A stretch of DNA of 48,046 bases, taken from assembly GCA_030748455.1 (NCBI GenBank), contig JASMLY010000007.1, positions 1-48,046 of the forward strand. Direction: 5' to 3'. Both the position numbers and the translations under genes were made by a program. The notes under the pieces were generated by a model that saw nothing but the letters and a program-made list of their open reading frames with translations, made no database searches and was not told where the DNA came from. Below are positions 32,716 to 41,911 of this stretch, piece by piece (position 1 is the first letter of the stretch; the number at the start of each line of letters is the position of its first letter). The DNA is from Phycisphaerales bacterium (lineage in GTDB: Bacteria; Planctomycetota; Phycisphaerae; Phycisphaerales; SM1A02).

Positions 32716-33807
32716 ATGAATAACGAGTATACAACACAAAAACAAATTCTTTTGATTGGCGAATCTACTGAACAAACTACAGCAATCCGCGCATCAGTTG
32801 AGATAGATGGATATCAAGTAATCCATGCAGGCACAATGAAGGCTGCAGAGATTGCCCTAGAACAAACATCGTTTGCAATGATTATTGTTGACTGTGATAC
32901 AAACGAATCAATTGTGGGTTCAATTTCAGAATTCACCTCTCTACTTTCTCCAAAGACTCCAACTGTTGGTTTTACAACCTCTCGATCACAGGCATTTGCC
33001 ATTGAAATTCTTCGGGGTGGCGCAGAAGACGTATTTTGTTTTCCGAGAGACATCGGTGTCATTCAAGAGCGGGTCACCCTTCTTTTGAATAAAAGTAAAA
33101 ACACAAAGATGGATGAGTTTGAAAATAAAAAAATTCATCAACTCTACAAAGAAACCCAAAGATCTCACAAAGAAGCGACGCAAGAGATAGAATCGTTAAC
33201 CCACTTACTCGCAACAGGGCAGTGCGAACAAGAGCAACAATTAAAACTTGTAGCGATGGCTTCAGAGTTTAGAACGCTTGTAAATCAGGAACTTGAAGTT
33301 GAGTCAATGCTCCGTACGTCCCTTGAGTATTTGTTACACCGGATAGGTTCTACAAACGCAGCAGTCTTCATCCGAGAAGGAGGCACTAGCTGGGGCGTTG
33401 GTGCATACATCAACTATGACCGCCAAAGAGAAAACTATACAGAGTTTCTCCAAAACCTTGGTGAGCATACATGTTCTATTGTTTCACAAGAAAAAGGAAT
33501 TCGACATTTCACAGACGGAAATTCTTTTTCAAACTGGATCGAGTGTGACGAATTAGAGTTCAACGGTAGTGAAGTTGTAACTGTTGGGTGTTTTGACGGT
33601 GACCGCTGTATGGCAGTCATTGTGTTTTTCCGAAGTGATTCAAAGAGATATAGTGACGAAACACTCAAAACAATAGAAACGCTTTCACCTCTATTTGGAT
33701 CACAACTTGGCTCGATTCTAAAGATTCACAGACGAGCAAAGACCTCTTGGCCTTCTGAATCACTTGATCTAGACGACGACGATTGGTCTTTCGGAAACGC
33801 AGCGTAA
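32716..33807 (+). CDS. Receiver-like and GAF domain sensory protein
   Basis: A 363-aa protein. Residues 8-125 form a receiver-like domain: D59 in MIIVDCD may be phosphorylated, but the acidic pocket is weak (LLIGEST) and the conserved Lys segment reads FCFPRD, so the domain is partly degenerate. Residues about 130-175 form a coiled coil (KKIHQLYKETQRSHKEATQEIE). Residues about 185-345 resemble a GAF domain (RTSLEYLLHRIGSTNAAVFIREGG, later GCFDGDRCMAVIVFF). No output domain is seen, so it may act on the HTH protein encoded just before. The stop abuts the dnaE stop on the other strand. Confidence 0.75.
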   Translation: MNNEYTTQKQILLIGESTEQTTAIRASVEIDGYQVIHAGTMKAAEIALEQTSFAMIIVDCDTNESIVGSISEFTSLLSPKTPTVGFTTSRSQAFAIEILRGGAEDVFCFPRDIGVIQERVTLLLNKSKNTKMDEFENKKIHQLYKETQRSHKEATQEIESLTHLLATGQCEQEQQLKLVAMASEFRTLVNQELEVESMLRTSLEYLLHRIGSTNAAVFIREGGTSWGVGAYINYDRQRENYTEFLQNLGEHTCSIVSQEKGIRHFTDGNSFSNWIECDELEFNGSEVVTVGCFDGDRCMAVIVFFRSDSKRYSDETLKTIETLSPLFGSQLGSILKIHRRAKTSWPSESLDLDDDDWSFGNAA

Positions 33808-36800
33808 CTATCCCCTAGAACTTCCTTTAGAAACCACGCGAACATTTGTACGCCCAACAACACCACCGAGTTGTTCTAACAACTTAGGTTCTACAACAAC
33901 CCTACGCTGGCTTCGGATCGTAGCAACATGCGCACCGGTGTGAATGTGTACAACAACCTCAGCAGGTGTTCCCCCACCACCAGTGCGAGCCGCACCCGCC
34001 TGTCGAATAAGACCAGAAGCTAACTCCATTTTAGATTTTGTTTCTCCACTTCCCTTGCCGTTTGTAAAGGTGAGTTCGAGCCGCCTCGAAAGGTGTAAGG
34101 GCGCTTCGTGAATTGCAACCACGCTATTGATGAGAATTTGTATCTCGCCGCGAGACCGATCCACTTTTCCTGTGAGGATGACGGCGTCGTCTTGTTGTAA
34201 AAGGTGCGCAAATCGCTGGTACGCATCAGAGAATATCACCCCATCAACACCACCGTTTTTGTCTTGCAATGTAATGATCGCCATTTTTTTGCCAGCAGAT
34301 CGACCGTTGCGAACAACAGTGATCCGAACCGATGACAGAATTCCGCCAATCGTAACTTCTGCCCCATCAGACCTGTCTTTAAGAGATGTAACCGTGTTGT
34401 TGCACCACAACGCCAACGCTGGCTCGTAAGGTTCAAGGGGATGACCTGAAACGTGTATTCCAAGTACATCTTTTTCAAACCCAAGCGCCTCGTTTTGTGT
34501 CCAAGGTGTGACACTTGGCAACCTCCACTCAGGTTCCACAGCACTAGAAGTACTCTCATCTTGTGCAGTACTTCCAAACAACCCCCCTTGCCCACTTTCT
34601 TTGTCACGCGCAGCAGATGCTCCCGCGGCAATCGCCTGATCGAGTCCACAAATAAGAGCAGCTCTTTGTTCTGCACCATGAATCAAATCGAATGCTCCCC
34701 CTTTAATGAGTGCTTCAATTGTTCCTTTGTTCACAAGTTTTCCACTGATCCTTGAACAAAAATCATAAATTGACGTGAAGGGACCCTGTTCAGATCGCTC
34801 TTTTACTATTGCAGAAACAGCGTTTGCCCCAGATCCCTTGACTGCCCCAAGACCAAAAAGAATATGCCCGTTGCAATTTGTTTTTGGTTCATCTTCATTA
34901 AAAACAACAGAGAACAAGGCGTCCGATTGGTTTATGTCTGGTGGGCCGACCGTAAACCCAACATGAGGACTTTTATCCGTGTGATCTGGGAATCTTGTTT
35001 TTCCACAATCACCAATGTACGGTGCCCAGTCTTCAATTTTCTTTGCACCACTCTCATACGTTAACAACGCAGCCATATATTGCACTGGAAAATATGTTTT
35101 TAAGTACGCTGTTTGGAATGCAATGATTGAATACCCAGTTGAATGGCTCTTGTTAAAACCATACCCAGCAAACTTTAAGATAAGGTCAAACAAGTCATTG
35201 GCCTGTTGTTTGGTCAACCCTTTTTCCAAAGCCCCGTTGACAAACTTAGGGCGGTTTGCATCGATGACTTTTACCTTTTTCTTGCCAATCGCTTTAATCA
35301 ATGTGTATGCATCACGGAGTGGAATATCTCCAAGGCTGTGCACAATTTGCATCACCTGTTCTTGATAGACCATAATGCCATACGTTTCTTCTGTATAGCC
35401 GTCTATGATGTCGTGAACTTTTGGCGCTTTTTCGATTCCGTTTTTTCGGCCACAAAACTCTGGAATCAAATCCATGGGACCGGGTCTAAACAACGCGTTC
35501 GCTGCGATGAGGTCTTCAAGCCTATTTGGTTTCATTTCACGGAGAAGTCGACGCATTCCACCAGATTCAAACTGGAAAATTCCAACAGTGTCGCCTCTCG
35601 TAAACAGGTCAACCACTTTTTTATCTGTGAGATCAATTCGATCGAGGTCAAGTGGGTGAGAGCCTTCGCCCACCTTTTTGTGCACCGAATTCCAAATAGC
35701 TTCTTCACTTAAAGTAGCGTTGACAAGTTGTCTGCACAACTCAATCGTTGAGAGGGTTCGAAGCCCAAGGAAATCCATCTTTAACAAACCAATTTGTTCA
35801 CACGTTGGCCCGTCCCACTGTGTAACAGTTTCAGCTGTACCCGTTGCTCGGCAGAGTGGGACAATATTATCAAGTGGCTCAGTTGCAATGACAACGCCTG
35901 CTGCATGCACACCAATGTGCCTCGCGTGGTTTTCTAGGTGCCTTGCAGTATCAACAATGGTTTTTGTTTGGTCAGATTCTTGGTATGCAGCTCGAAAATC
36001 CTCTTCTTTTTCAAGCGCCGCATCAATTGTGATGTTGAGCTCATCGGGGATCAAGTTTGAAAGCCGTTGCCCGTCGCCTGGAGAAAGCCCATGAACCCGC
36101 GCAACATCTTTGACAGCCGCCTTCGCTTTCAGTCGCCCAAACGTAACAATTTGTGCAACGTATCCATATTTTTCTCGAACATATTCAAGTACTTCACCAC
36201 GACCATTTTGACAGATGTCAATATCAATATCAGGATACTCTGAACGGTCTGGATCAGTAAATCGCTCAAACAAAAGACCATACTTTACGGGACACGCGTT
36301 CGAAAGACCCAAAACAAACCCAACCATGGTTCCAACACCAGAACCCCTTGCATTTGCAGGAATCCCACGTTGGTGCGCCCAGTTTACAAAATCCCAAACA
36401 ATCAGAAAATATGCGCTGATATTTTTGTCACTTAAAATAGTTAACTCGCGTTCGAGTCTTGCACGAATGGCATCCGTTACCCCGTCGTTCCCATACCGCC
36501 AAATGAGACCCGCTTCACAGAGACAGCGTAGTGCATTGTCGCAATCACCCTTAAGTTGATCTTCAGAAACAGTTTGATCTGTTGAGGAATCAAAGGGGTG
36601 AAGTTCAAATTTTCTACAATGTTTCTTAAACCATTCAGTAACATCACCCTCGACAAAAGGCTCAACAGTGTCTGGGCCAGTTACCCGAACAACTGGTGCA
36701 TGGCTTTTTGAATCATCAAGTTCTACGGTACACCGTCGAGCAATTCGAACAGTATTTTCCACAGCTTCGGGAACATCTTCGAAGAGTTCCAGCATTTCTT

Positions 36801-37614
36801 CTGGTGATTTAACAAAGAGTTCTTTTGGGTATCTCAAGCGGTCTGCATCACTCTTGGTTTTTTGCATAGAAATACAACAAAGAGTGTCGTGGCTATCCCA
36901 ATCATTGGCATGTAAAAAATGAGAGTCGTTGTCACAAACCAGTGGCAGGTCTAACTCGTTTGCCAACTTGATTAAGTGAGGGTTGATGGCCTGTTGTTCT
37001 GCAACACTGTGTCTCTGAAGTTCAATAAAGAATCTTGGTTCCCCCTCTTCGTTGGGTGCAAATGTTTTCTTGTGCCACTTTGCTTCTTCGACAGCCTCTT
37101 TCCAATACGCGTCATCTCCATGTTCCACAAACTTGCAAAGGTAATACGCAATAGAGCTGCCAAGGTGTCCATTGATTGCAATGATTCCATCAGAATGTTT
37201 TTCGAGCGTAGATTTATCCATCCTTGGCTTGTAGTAAAACCCCTGCAAAAAAGCATCTGAACTTAGTTTGACCATGTTGTTCCAACCAACGCCGTTTTCT
37301 GCAAGCAGCACAAGATGAAAACCTCCATCGCGGACACCTGTTGGTTTTCGATCTTTCCTGTCCCCGGGAGCGACGTACGCCTCAATTCCAAAAATTGGTT
37401 TTACGTTGTGTTTTTTTGCCTTGTTGTAAAACTCGAACGCTCCGTGCAGGTTCCCGTGGTCGGTGATTGCCACTGCGCCCATTCCAAGTTCTGTAACCCG
37501 CTTTAACAAAGGATCAATTTTGTTCCCACCATCTAGTAGTGAATATTCACTATGAAGATGAAGGTGAACAAAAGAACCCAAATGCTCCTGTTTGGTGTTT
37601 GCAACTGCATCCAT
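33808..37614 (-). CDS. dnaE: DNA polymerase III alpha subunit DnaE
   Basis: A 1268-aa replicative polymerase. The N-terminal PHP domain has HLHLHS at 17-22 and TDHGNLHGAFEFY. The catalytic palm has the aspartates of YPDIDIDICQNGR and the preceding GSGVGTMVGFVLG. A helix-hairpin-helix/tandem region (FNKSHSTGYSIIAFQTAYLKTYFP) and a C-terminal OB-fold (VTIGGILSSVRITVVRNGRSAGKKMAIITLQD) follow. The C-terminal tail (GAARTGGGGTPAEVVVHIHTG) is glycine-rich. This is a full-length DnaE1. A TATGAT box ends 9 bases before the ATG. Confidence 0.97.
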   Translation of the reverse strand: MDAVANTKQEHLGSFVHLHLHSEYSLLDGGNKIDPLLKRVTELGMGAVAITDHGNLHGAFEFYNKAKKHNVKPIFGIEAYVAPGDRKDRKPTGVRDGGFHLVLLAENGVGWNNMVKLSSDAFLQGFYYKPRMDKSTLEKHSDGIIAINGHLGSSIAYYLCKFVEHGDDAYWKEAVEEAKWHKKTFAPNEEGEPRFFIELQRHSVAEQQAINPHLIKLANELDLPLVCDNDSHFLHANDWDSHDTLCCISMQKTKSDADRLRYPKELFVKSPEEMLELFEDVPEAVENTVRIARRCTVELDDSKSHAPVVRVTGPDTVEPFVEGDVTEWFKKHCRKFELHPFDSSTDQTVSEDQLKGDCDNALRCLCEAGLIWRYGNDGVTDAIRARLERELTILSDKNISAYFLIVWDFVNWAHQRGIPANARGSGVGTMVGFVLGLSNACPVKYGLLFERFTDPDRSEYPDIDIDICQNGRGEVLEYVREKYGYVAQIVTFGRLKAKAAVKDVARVHGLSPGDGQRLSNLIPDELNITIDAALEKEEDFRAAYQESDQTKTIVDTARHLENHARHIGVHAAGVVIATEPLDNIVPLCRATGTAETVTQWDGPTCEQIGLLKMDFLGLRTLSTIELCRQLVNATLSEEAIWNSVHKKVGEGSHPLDLDRIDLTDKKVVDLFTRGDTVGIFQFESGGMRRLLREMKPNRLEDLIAANALFRPGPMDLIPEFCGRKNGIEKAPKVHDIIDGYTEETYGIMVYQEQVMQIVHSLGDIPLRDAYTLIKAIGKKKVKVIDANRPKFVNGALEKGLTKQQANDLFDLILKFAGYGFNKSHSTGYSIIAFQTAYLKTYFPVQYMAALLTYESGAKKIEDWAPYIGDCGKTRFPDHTDKSPHVGFTVGPPDINQSDALFSVVFNEDEPKTNCNGHILFGLGAVKGSGANAVSAIVKERSEQGPFTSIYDFCSRISGKLVNKGTIEALIKGGAFDLIHGAEQRAALICGLDQAIAAGASAARDKESGQGGLFGSTAQDESTSSAVEPEWRLPSVTPWTQNEALGFEKDVLGIHVSGHPLEPYEPALALWCNNTVTSLKDRSDGAEVTIGGILSSVRITVVRNGRSAGKKMAIITLQDKNGGVDGVIFSDAYQRFAHLLQQDDAVILTGKVDRSRGEIQILINSVVAIHEAPLHLSRRLELTFTNGKGSGETKSKMELASGLIRQAGAARTGGGGTPAEVVVHIHTGAHVATIRSQRRVVVEPKLLEQLGGVVGRTNVRVVSKGSSRG

Positions 37615-37623
37615 GCTTTGGTC

Positions 37624-37629
37624 ATCATA
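37624..37629 (-). promoter_or_regulatory. -10 box of dnaE, leaderless type
   Basis: On the minus strand an extended -10, TGT followed by TATGAT, ends 9 bases before the ATG at 37614. No Shine-Dalgarno is present. Confidence 0.55.
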
Positions 37630-37676
37630 ACAATAAGCGGGCCCCTGTTTGCCTCCACACCTCCCCCAACTCTGTG

Positions 37677-37682
37677 TATGAT
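37677..37682 (+). promoter_or_regulatory. -10 box of the 84-aa membrane protein gene
   Basis: TATGAT ends 7 bases before the ATG at 37690. It overlaps an earlier in-frame ATG at 37678, which argues for the later start. Confidence 0.45.
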
Positions 37683-37689
37683 TTCAATC

Positions 37690-37944
37690 ATGGTGTTTCA
37701 ACAATTCCGGTTTGACCAAAATATTACATTCTCCCCCAAAGCCGTGGCGATCGCTGTTTTTGGGACAGTTCTATTGTTACCCATCTTATTGCTACTTTTT
37801 ATTGCTGGAACAATCGCATTCCTAGCGTTCGCAATTCTGACAGCGGTAACTTGGGTTGTTTCGTTTTTCAGAGGATCCGCAACAATAGACACGAGCGGTC
37901 GAAAAAATGTACGAATTCGAGAGCGGCCTGACGAAAACGAGTAG
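37690..37944 (+). CDS. Small membrane protein, 84 aa, unknown
   Basis: A short protein with a hydrophobic stretch of about 45 residues (about 20-60, AVAIAVFGTVLLLPILLLLF through AILTAVTWVVSFF) that would form two helices in a hairpin, then a basic tail (GRKNVRIRERPDENE). The start at 37690 is preferred because of the TATGAT box 7 bases before; the ATG at 37678 would give four more residues. It is divergent from dnaE and its stop exactly abuts the stop of the aminotransferase gene. No family is recognised. Confidence 0.6.
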   Translation: MVFQQFRFDQNITFSPKAVAIAVFGTVLLLPILLLLFIAGTIAFLAFAILTAVTWVVSFFRGSATIDTSGRKNVRIRERPDENE

Positions 37945-38868
37945 TTACCCCGTCGTTTCTACATCCACTAAATCCCAATACGCCCTTCGCAGATCAGGTG
38001 TTCGGTGCCCCACGCAACCCTCGCCCACCTGTTGGACTGTTGTTGTTGCACCATTTTCACCTTGCACAGTTGCCGCGACCCCAACAACTGGGAGCACACC
38101 CCAACTAGAGTTTGTAAGGAACACCTCATCTGCTCCAAGAAGATCATCAAGCGACAGTTCTGTAAGTTCGATGTCAACACCCAAATTTTGTGCAAGCGAA
38201 AACATGATGTTGCGGGTAACACCAGGTAACACAGCTGAGGGTTCATCGTCAACCTTTTCCTCCCCGCGAGCATATGGAGTTAGAATTTTTCCGTTTTTGA
38301 CAATAAACACGTTGCTTACACAACCACCAACAAGGTGTGCGGATGGAGTAAGCCAAAGTGCCTCACCACACTTTTGTGAAGCAGAGAGTTGTAAGTTGAG
38401 AAGCCTTGACCAATAATTCAATGTTTTATGTCCAGCCATGAGGTCGTAGGGGTTGATTCTTCCGCTTGCAAGTGAGACATGAACGCCTTTTTCAAATAAC
38501 ACATCAGGGTATGGGGTTGGCTTTTGTGTCTGGATTATGATTGTGGGGTCAGCGTGCCCACCCTCTTGGTTGAGCATATTGAGGTTTCCGCCAGTAAGTG
38601 TGAGGCGAACACGCGCTTGTTCAAGTCCGTTTTTTTTAACACAAGACATCACAGCTTCAACAAGTGGATCAACTTGTAACTTTTCTGTTAATCGAAGAAG
38701 CATCGCTGATTCAGCAAGGCGTTCCATGTGTTGTTTTGCTCGAAAAACAACACCATTCCTCGCATGCATTGTTTCGAAGAGCCCAACACCATGTTGGATG
38801 CCAGCATCGAAAACACTCATCTGGGCCTGTTGGTCCTCTACAAAAACTCCATTTACCCACACGTTCAT
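37945..38868 (-). CDS. Class IV aminotransferase / aminodeoxychorismate lyase-like
   Basis: A 307-aa PLP enzyme of fold type IV. The cofactor lysine is in DLMAGHKTLNYWSRLL. Other family segments are FDAGIQHGVGLFETMHARNG near the start, GGCVSNVFIVKNGKILTP and LPGVTRNIMF. Members include branched-chain aminotransferase, D-amino-acid aminotransferase and aminodeoxychorismate lyase (PabC); the FETMHA segment and length lean towards PabC or D-amino-acid type but do not decide. The start at 38868 is in an ATGA overlap with the preceding gene. It is the last gene of the lptB cluster. Confidence 0.85.
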   Translation of the reverse strand: MNVWVNGVFVEDQQAQMSVFDAGIQHGVGLFETMHARNGVVFRAKQHMERLAESAMLLRLTEKLQVDPLVEAVMSCVKKNGLEQARVRLTLTGGNLNMLNQEGGHADPTIIIQTQKPTPYPDVLFEKGVHVSLASGRINPYDLMAGHKTLNYWSRLLNLQLSASQKCGEALWLTPSAHLVGGCVSNVFIVKNGKILTPYARGEEKVDDEPSAVLPGVTRNIMFSLAQNLGVDIELTELSLDDLLGADEVFLTNSSWGVLPVVGVAATVQGENGATTTVQQVGEGCVGHRTPDLRRAYWDLVDVETTG

Positions 38869-39275
38869 GGTGACCAAACTCCTGCAATATACATTGGCTC
38901 GTCCTTACCATCGCAGACGATGCGAATACCAACCACTGGTTGTTTCTTAACCGCAACAACTGCAACGTGGGTGGCTGATCCATCTCCATATTGGGGGTCA
39001 TCTCCAGTTGTTACAGTTACGTGTAGATCGCCCTTGTTCCCAGACCATACGGTTGATAGGGTGGAAAAAGATTGTTCTACGAGGTCGCGTAACACGGGGT
39101 CGATCACCATTTTGTTGACAACAGTTGGATTATTTTGAACAAGTGGGATGAGTTCAAACACCTCGTTGCGGACATGTTGTTCTACCCCGCTTGCCGTTTT
39201 TGCAGACCACCAAGACAAGAACCCTGCTACAAGAAGCACAACCACGGGCATACACCACCGAACTTTACGCCTCAC
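38865..39275 (-). CDS. Predicted membrane-anchored protein, unknown
   Basis: A 136-aa protein with one N-terminal helix (about 7-24, WCMPVVVLLVAGFLSWW) that may anchor it or act as a signal peptide. The rest reads as a small alpha/beta domain with VVNKMVIDPVLRDLVEQSFSTL and a beta-rich end GDLHVTVTTGDDPQYGDG. ATGA overlaps couple it to both neighbours, the PEGA lipoprotein and the aminotransferase. No family is recognised. Its location beside lptB suggests an envelope role, by context only. Confidence 0.7.
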   Translation of the reverse strand: MRRKVRWCMPVVVLLVAGFLSWWSAKTASGVEQHVRNEVFELIPLVQNNPTVVNKMVIDPVLRDLVEQSFSTLSTVWSGNKGDLHVTVTTGDDPQYGDGSATHVAVVAVKKQPVVGIRIVCDGKDEPMYIAGVWSP

Positions 39276-39661
39276 TCTTGGTCACCACCCTCAAGTTCTC
39301 TGAACAACGTTGCCCGGTCTAACAAATCGTTCAAGTTGTTGTTTTTGGGAGAAAGTTCAAAGTGCCAAACAGGAGTCGACAACATTTGTACCGGCAGTGC
39401 CTCGGCAGCAATATCTATAAATGGTGCGTCCCACCACGGAGCATCTATGCGTCTGCTCGTCATGATTGACTCACAGGTTTCGTGTTCAATTCGTACGTCA
39501 TACGCACCGTAATACAAAAAATCTAGTTCAACAGGTGTTCTTCCAACCTCTCGATCATTTACCCACACAAGGGCGTTTGGCGGATCGCTCGTAATTGTAA
39601 GTGTTCTCTTAACACACCCAAACGACGTGGTACACAATAGAAACGCGAGTATGCAACGCAT
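39272..39661 (-). CDS. PEGA-domain lipoprotein
   Basis: A 129-aa protein that begins MRCILAFLLCTTSFGC, a lipoprotein signal with lipobox SFGC. The next 50 residues are a PEGA-type domain: LTITSDPPNALVWVNDREVG then TPVELDFLYYGAYDVRI. The C-terminus has a helical end (NLNDLLDRATLFRELEGG). PEGA domains occur in envelope and surface proteins. A longer frame from 39691 overlaps the lptB stop but puts ten residues before the signal peptide, so 39661 is preferred. Confidence 0.78.
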   Translation of the reverse strand: MRCILAFLLCTTSFGCVKRTLTITSDPPNALVWVNDREVGRTPVELDFLYYGAYDVRIEHETCESIMTSRRIDAPWWDAPFIDIAAEALPVQMLSTPVWHFELSPKNNNLNDLLDRATLFRELEGGDQE

Positions 39662-39683
39662 AGAAGAGAATTGTATCACCAGA

Positions 39684-40421
39684 CTATTCATCGAACTCGT
39701 CCCCCTTAAATGTGGAAGCGAGATAGTGTTTTCGTACTAGGTCATCGTTAATTATTGTTTTTGGATCACCATCCATTAAATTGTTTCCACTATCAATGAT
39801 GTATGCTCTGTCGCAAATGTGAAGCGTTTGTTGAACCGCGTGGTCTGTGACAAGGATCGCGATCCCAGAATTGGCAAGTTTCCGAACCTCAGCCTGCACA
39901 TCTTCAACCGTGTGCGGGTCAACCGCAGCAAATGGCTCGTCAAGCAAAATAAGTTGTGGACGAGTAATGAGAGATCGGGCTATCTCGAGCCTTCTTCGCT
40001 CACCACCACTACAGGTTTTTGCAAGGTGTTTTCGCTTGTGTTCAAGATGAAACTGTTCTAACAACTCGTCGCACCGTTGTTTTTGTATTGGTTTTGGAAT
40101 TTTGAGTGTTTCTAAAATTGCATAAAGGTTGTCTTCACAAGTCATTCCACGAAACACACTAGGTTCCTGGGCGAGATACCCCATCCCGCGCCTCGCGTGT
40201 TGGTACATCGGAAGGTAGGTAACATCTTCTCCGTTGAACAAAACCCTTCCCTCTTCGGGCGTGATCATTCCAATACACATTCGAAAAGTTGTTGTTTTTC
40301 CAGCGCCGTTTGGTCCAAGCAACCCCACAATTTCCCCAGCGTTTATCTCGAGTGAAACCCTGTCTACGACTCTCCGATCTCCATAGCTTTTTACTAAGTT
40401 TTTTGCAGTTAGCAGAGCCAA
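39684..40421 (-). CDS. lptB: LPS export ABC transporter ATPase LptB
   Basis: A 245-aa ABC ATPase with Walker A GPNGAGKT at 36-43, Q-loop YLAQEPSVFR, signature CSGGERRRLEIARSL, Walker B LILLDEPFAAVD and switch VTDHAVQQTL. The GYLAQEPSVFRGMTCEDNL segment is typical of LptB. It powers lipopolysaccharide export from the inner to the outer membrane and implies a diderm envelope. lptA, lptC and the LptFG permeases are not recognised nearby; the genes around it encode unknown envelope proteins. It lies 3 bases after the preceding gene. Confidence 0.94.
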   Translation of the reverse strand: MALLTAKNLVKSYGDRRVVDRVSLEINAGEIVGLLGPNGAGKTTTFRMCIGMITPEEGRVLFNGEDVTYLPMYQHARRGMGYLAQEPSVFRGMTCEDNLYAILETLKIPKPIQKQRCDELLEQFHLEHKRKHLAKTCSGGERRRLEIARSLITRPQLILLDEPFAAVDPHTVEDVQAEVRKLANSGIAILVTDHAVQQTLHICDRAYIIDSGNNLMDGDPKTIINDDLVRKHYLASTFKGDEFDE

Positions 40422-40424
40422 AGG

Positions 40425-41255
40425 TTACTCGTCCTCAGGTTGATCGTTGGGATCCGTTTCAACATCTTGTTCAATTTTGACACGTTTGGCAAGCGGAGTC
40501 CACTCGTCTGGATAAAACTTGTGTGCAAGCGTTCCTATGATCAAGTGTGTATTTGCAAAAATATAATCATCTAAAAGAATAGACTTGCCATCTGACGTCT
40601 TGGCTTTCGCAGTCCATGTTGCACGTGCATTACCAGTTGGAGCAATCCATTTGGACATATCAATGTCGACAATCTGATCAGCCGTCCACGTGCCATCTGG
40701 AGTTGTAAGTGTCCCCTGTTCATCGAGGCGATACATCTTTGCCCTAGCCGACATTTTCCCAAATGCCCAAAAGTAATAAAAACCAAACGGAAGACACAAG
40801 ATAAACAACCACTGCATTGGTCTGTCATATTTACTTGGGGCAGTTACGCTTCCATATTCGCCAAGCCCCTCATCAATGAGTTCGACAGCGTCTGCTTGCA
40901 AGGCATAATCACCGGTGGAGAGGGCAGATTGAAAGAGTTCTAATGACTTGATCCAACCAGCGGTGTTGCCTAGATCCATCTGTGCACCACCTGATTCACT
41001 CACAGGATTTTGTGCAGCTTCCTCTAGGGCTAGATTCACCAACGCGCTCACATCGCTGCGATCACCACTACCTTTTTCTGTATTGAGTGCTGCGTTGACT
41101 GCCTTCAACACAACATTTCTCATAGCAGCTTCTTGTTTTTGTGGAATCGCTACAACGTAGTCCCAAATACCCCACAATCCAAGCACGACACAAACAATAG
41201 CCATAATGATTGTTTTAAGCCAGTACCGAGTTGCGAGTTTTGTTGTGATTTCCAC
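40425..41255 (-). CDS. Predicted inner-membrane protein, unknown
   Basis: A 276-aa protein with two probable helices: about 14-36 (LKTIIMAIVCVVLGLWGIWDYVV) and about 147-166 (MQWLFILCLPFGFYYFWAFG). Between them is a helical periplasmic segment; after the second is a cytosolic beta-rich domain starting KMYRLDEQGTLTTPDG with TWTADQIVDIDMSKWIAP. The end is acidic (VETDPNDQPEDE). No family is recognised. It lies 3 bases before lptB and is likely co-translated with it. Confidence 0.72.
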   Translation of the reverse strand: MEITTKLATRYWLKTIIMAIVCVVLGLWGIWDYVVAIPQKQEAAMRNVVLKAVNAALNTEKGSGDRSDVSALVNLALEEAAQNPVSESGGAQMDLGNTAGWIKSLELFQSALSTGDYALQADAVELIDEGLGEYGSVTAPSKYDRPMQWLFILCLPFGFYYFWAFGKMSARAKMYRLDEQGTLTTPDGTWTADQIVDIDMSKWIAPTGNARATWTAKAKTSDGKSILLDDYIFANTHLIIGTLAHKFYPDEWTPLAKRVKIEQDVETDPNDQPEDE

Positions 41256-41282
41256 TGCGTGTTCCTTTGTCCTTCCTAGATG

Positions 41283-41882
41283 TTACCCGTTTGCTTCAAG
41301 AAGTGCATCACAAACATCAATGATAGAGGAGTAAAGTCCGTTGTACGTTGGTGCTGCGGAAAAATGACCAAGTAGGTAATCTAATTTTCGATCGTTTGTA
41401 GCGAACGTATCTGTCTTTTCAACGATTGTTGCACCGAGTTCGTTGATTGAAGCATCAAACCACTTTGCGGTAGGTTTAGCCTGATTTACAGGCTCTTCCA
41501 CTTGCGTTCGAACGGTTGTTGTATCGCCGAGAGTCACAAGTGGGCAAAGACCAAGCTGCGTTGTGGGTTCTCTACAAAGAATGATCGTTGAATACCCAGA
41601 CGCGTCGAGAGATGCCTGAAGATCGGAAGCATTGCGGCCTACAAGGGGTGGCTTGATCAAAATGCGACCATCTTCTTTTACACCATCAAACTCACTGTCA
41701 GTTTCAACAACCAAAACCCTCCGACCATTTTTTGCTAAGGACACACGTTCTCTGTTTGCGTTTTGTAAGTCAATCACAGAAGAACGTAATCCCTTCCAAT
41801 CATTTGCTTTTCTGGTTTTAAGGATGTTGTTTTTTGCCACACGCGCATCCTTGAACCATTGTGTTAACGTACGTCTAGGCAT
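41283..41882 (-). CDS. Conserved-looking unknown protein in the lptB cluster
   Basis: A 199-aa protein without a signal peptide or helix in the membrane. It begins with a basic segment (MPRRTLTQWFKDARVAKNNI) and contains RRVLVVETDSEFDGVKEDGRIL and a STIILCREPTTQLGLCPLVTL stretch of alternating strands. No catalytic motif is seen. It lies between two membrane-protein genes (29 bases after one and 27 before the next). Function is not recognised. Confidence 0.65.
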   Translation of the reverse strand: MPRRTLTQWFKDARVAKNNILKTRKANDWKGLRSSVIDLQNANRERVSLAKNGRRVLVVETDSEFDGVKEDGRILIKPPLVGRNASDLQASLDASGYSTIILCREPTTQLGLCPLVTLGDTTTVRTQVEEPVNQAKPTAKWFDASINELGATIVEKTDTFATNDRKLDYLLGHFSAAPTYNGLYSSIIDVCDALLEANG

Positions 41883-41911
41883 GTCGTGTGCTGTGTTGGT
41901 GACACCAACAA

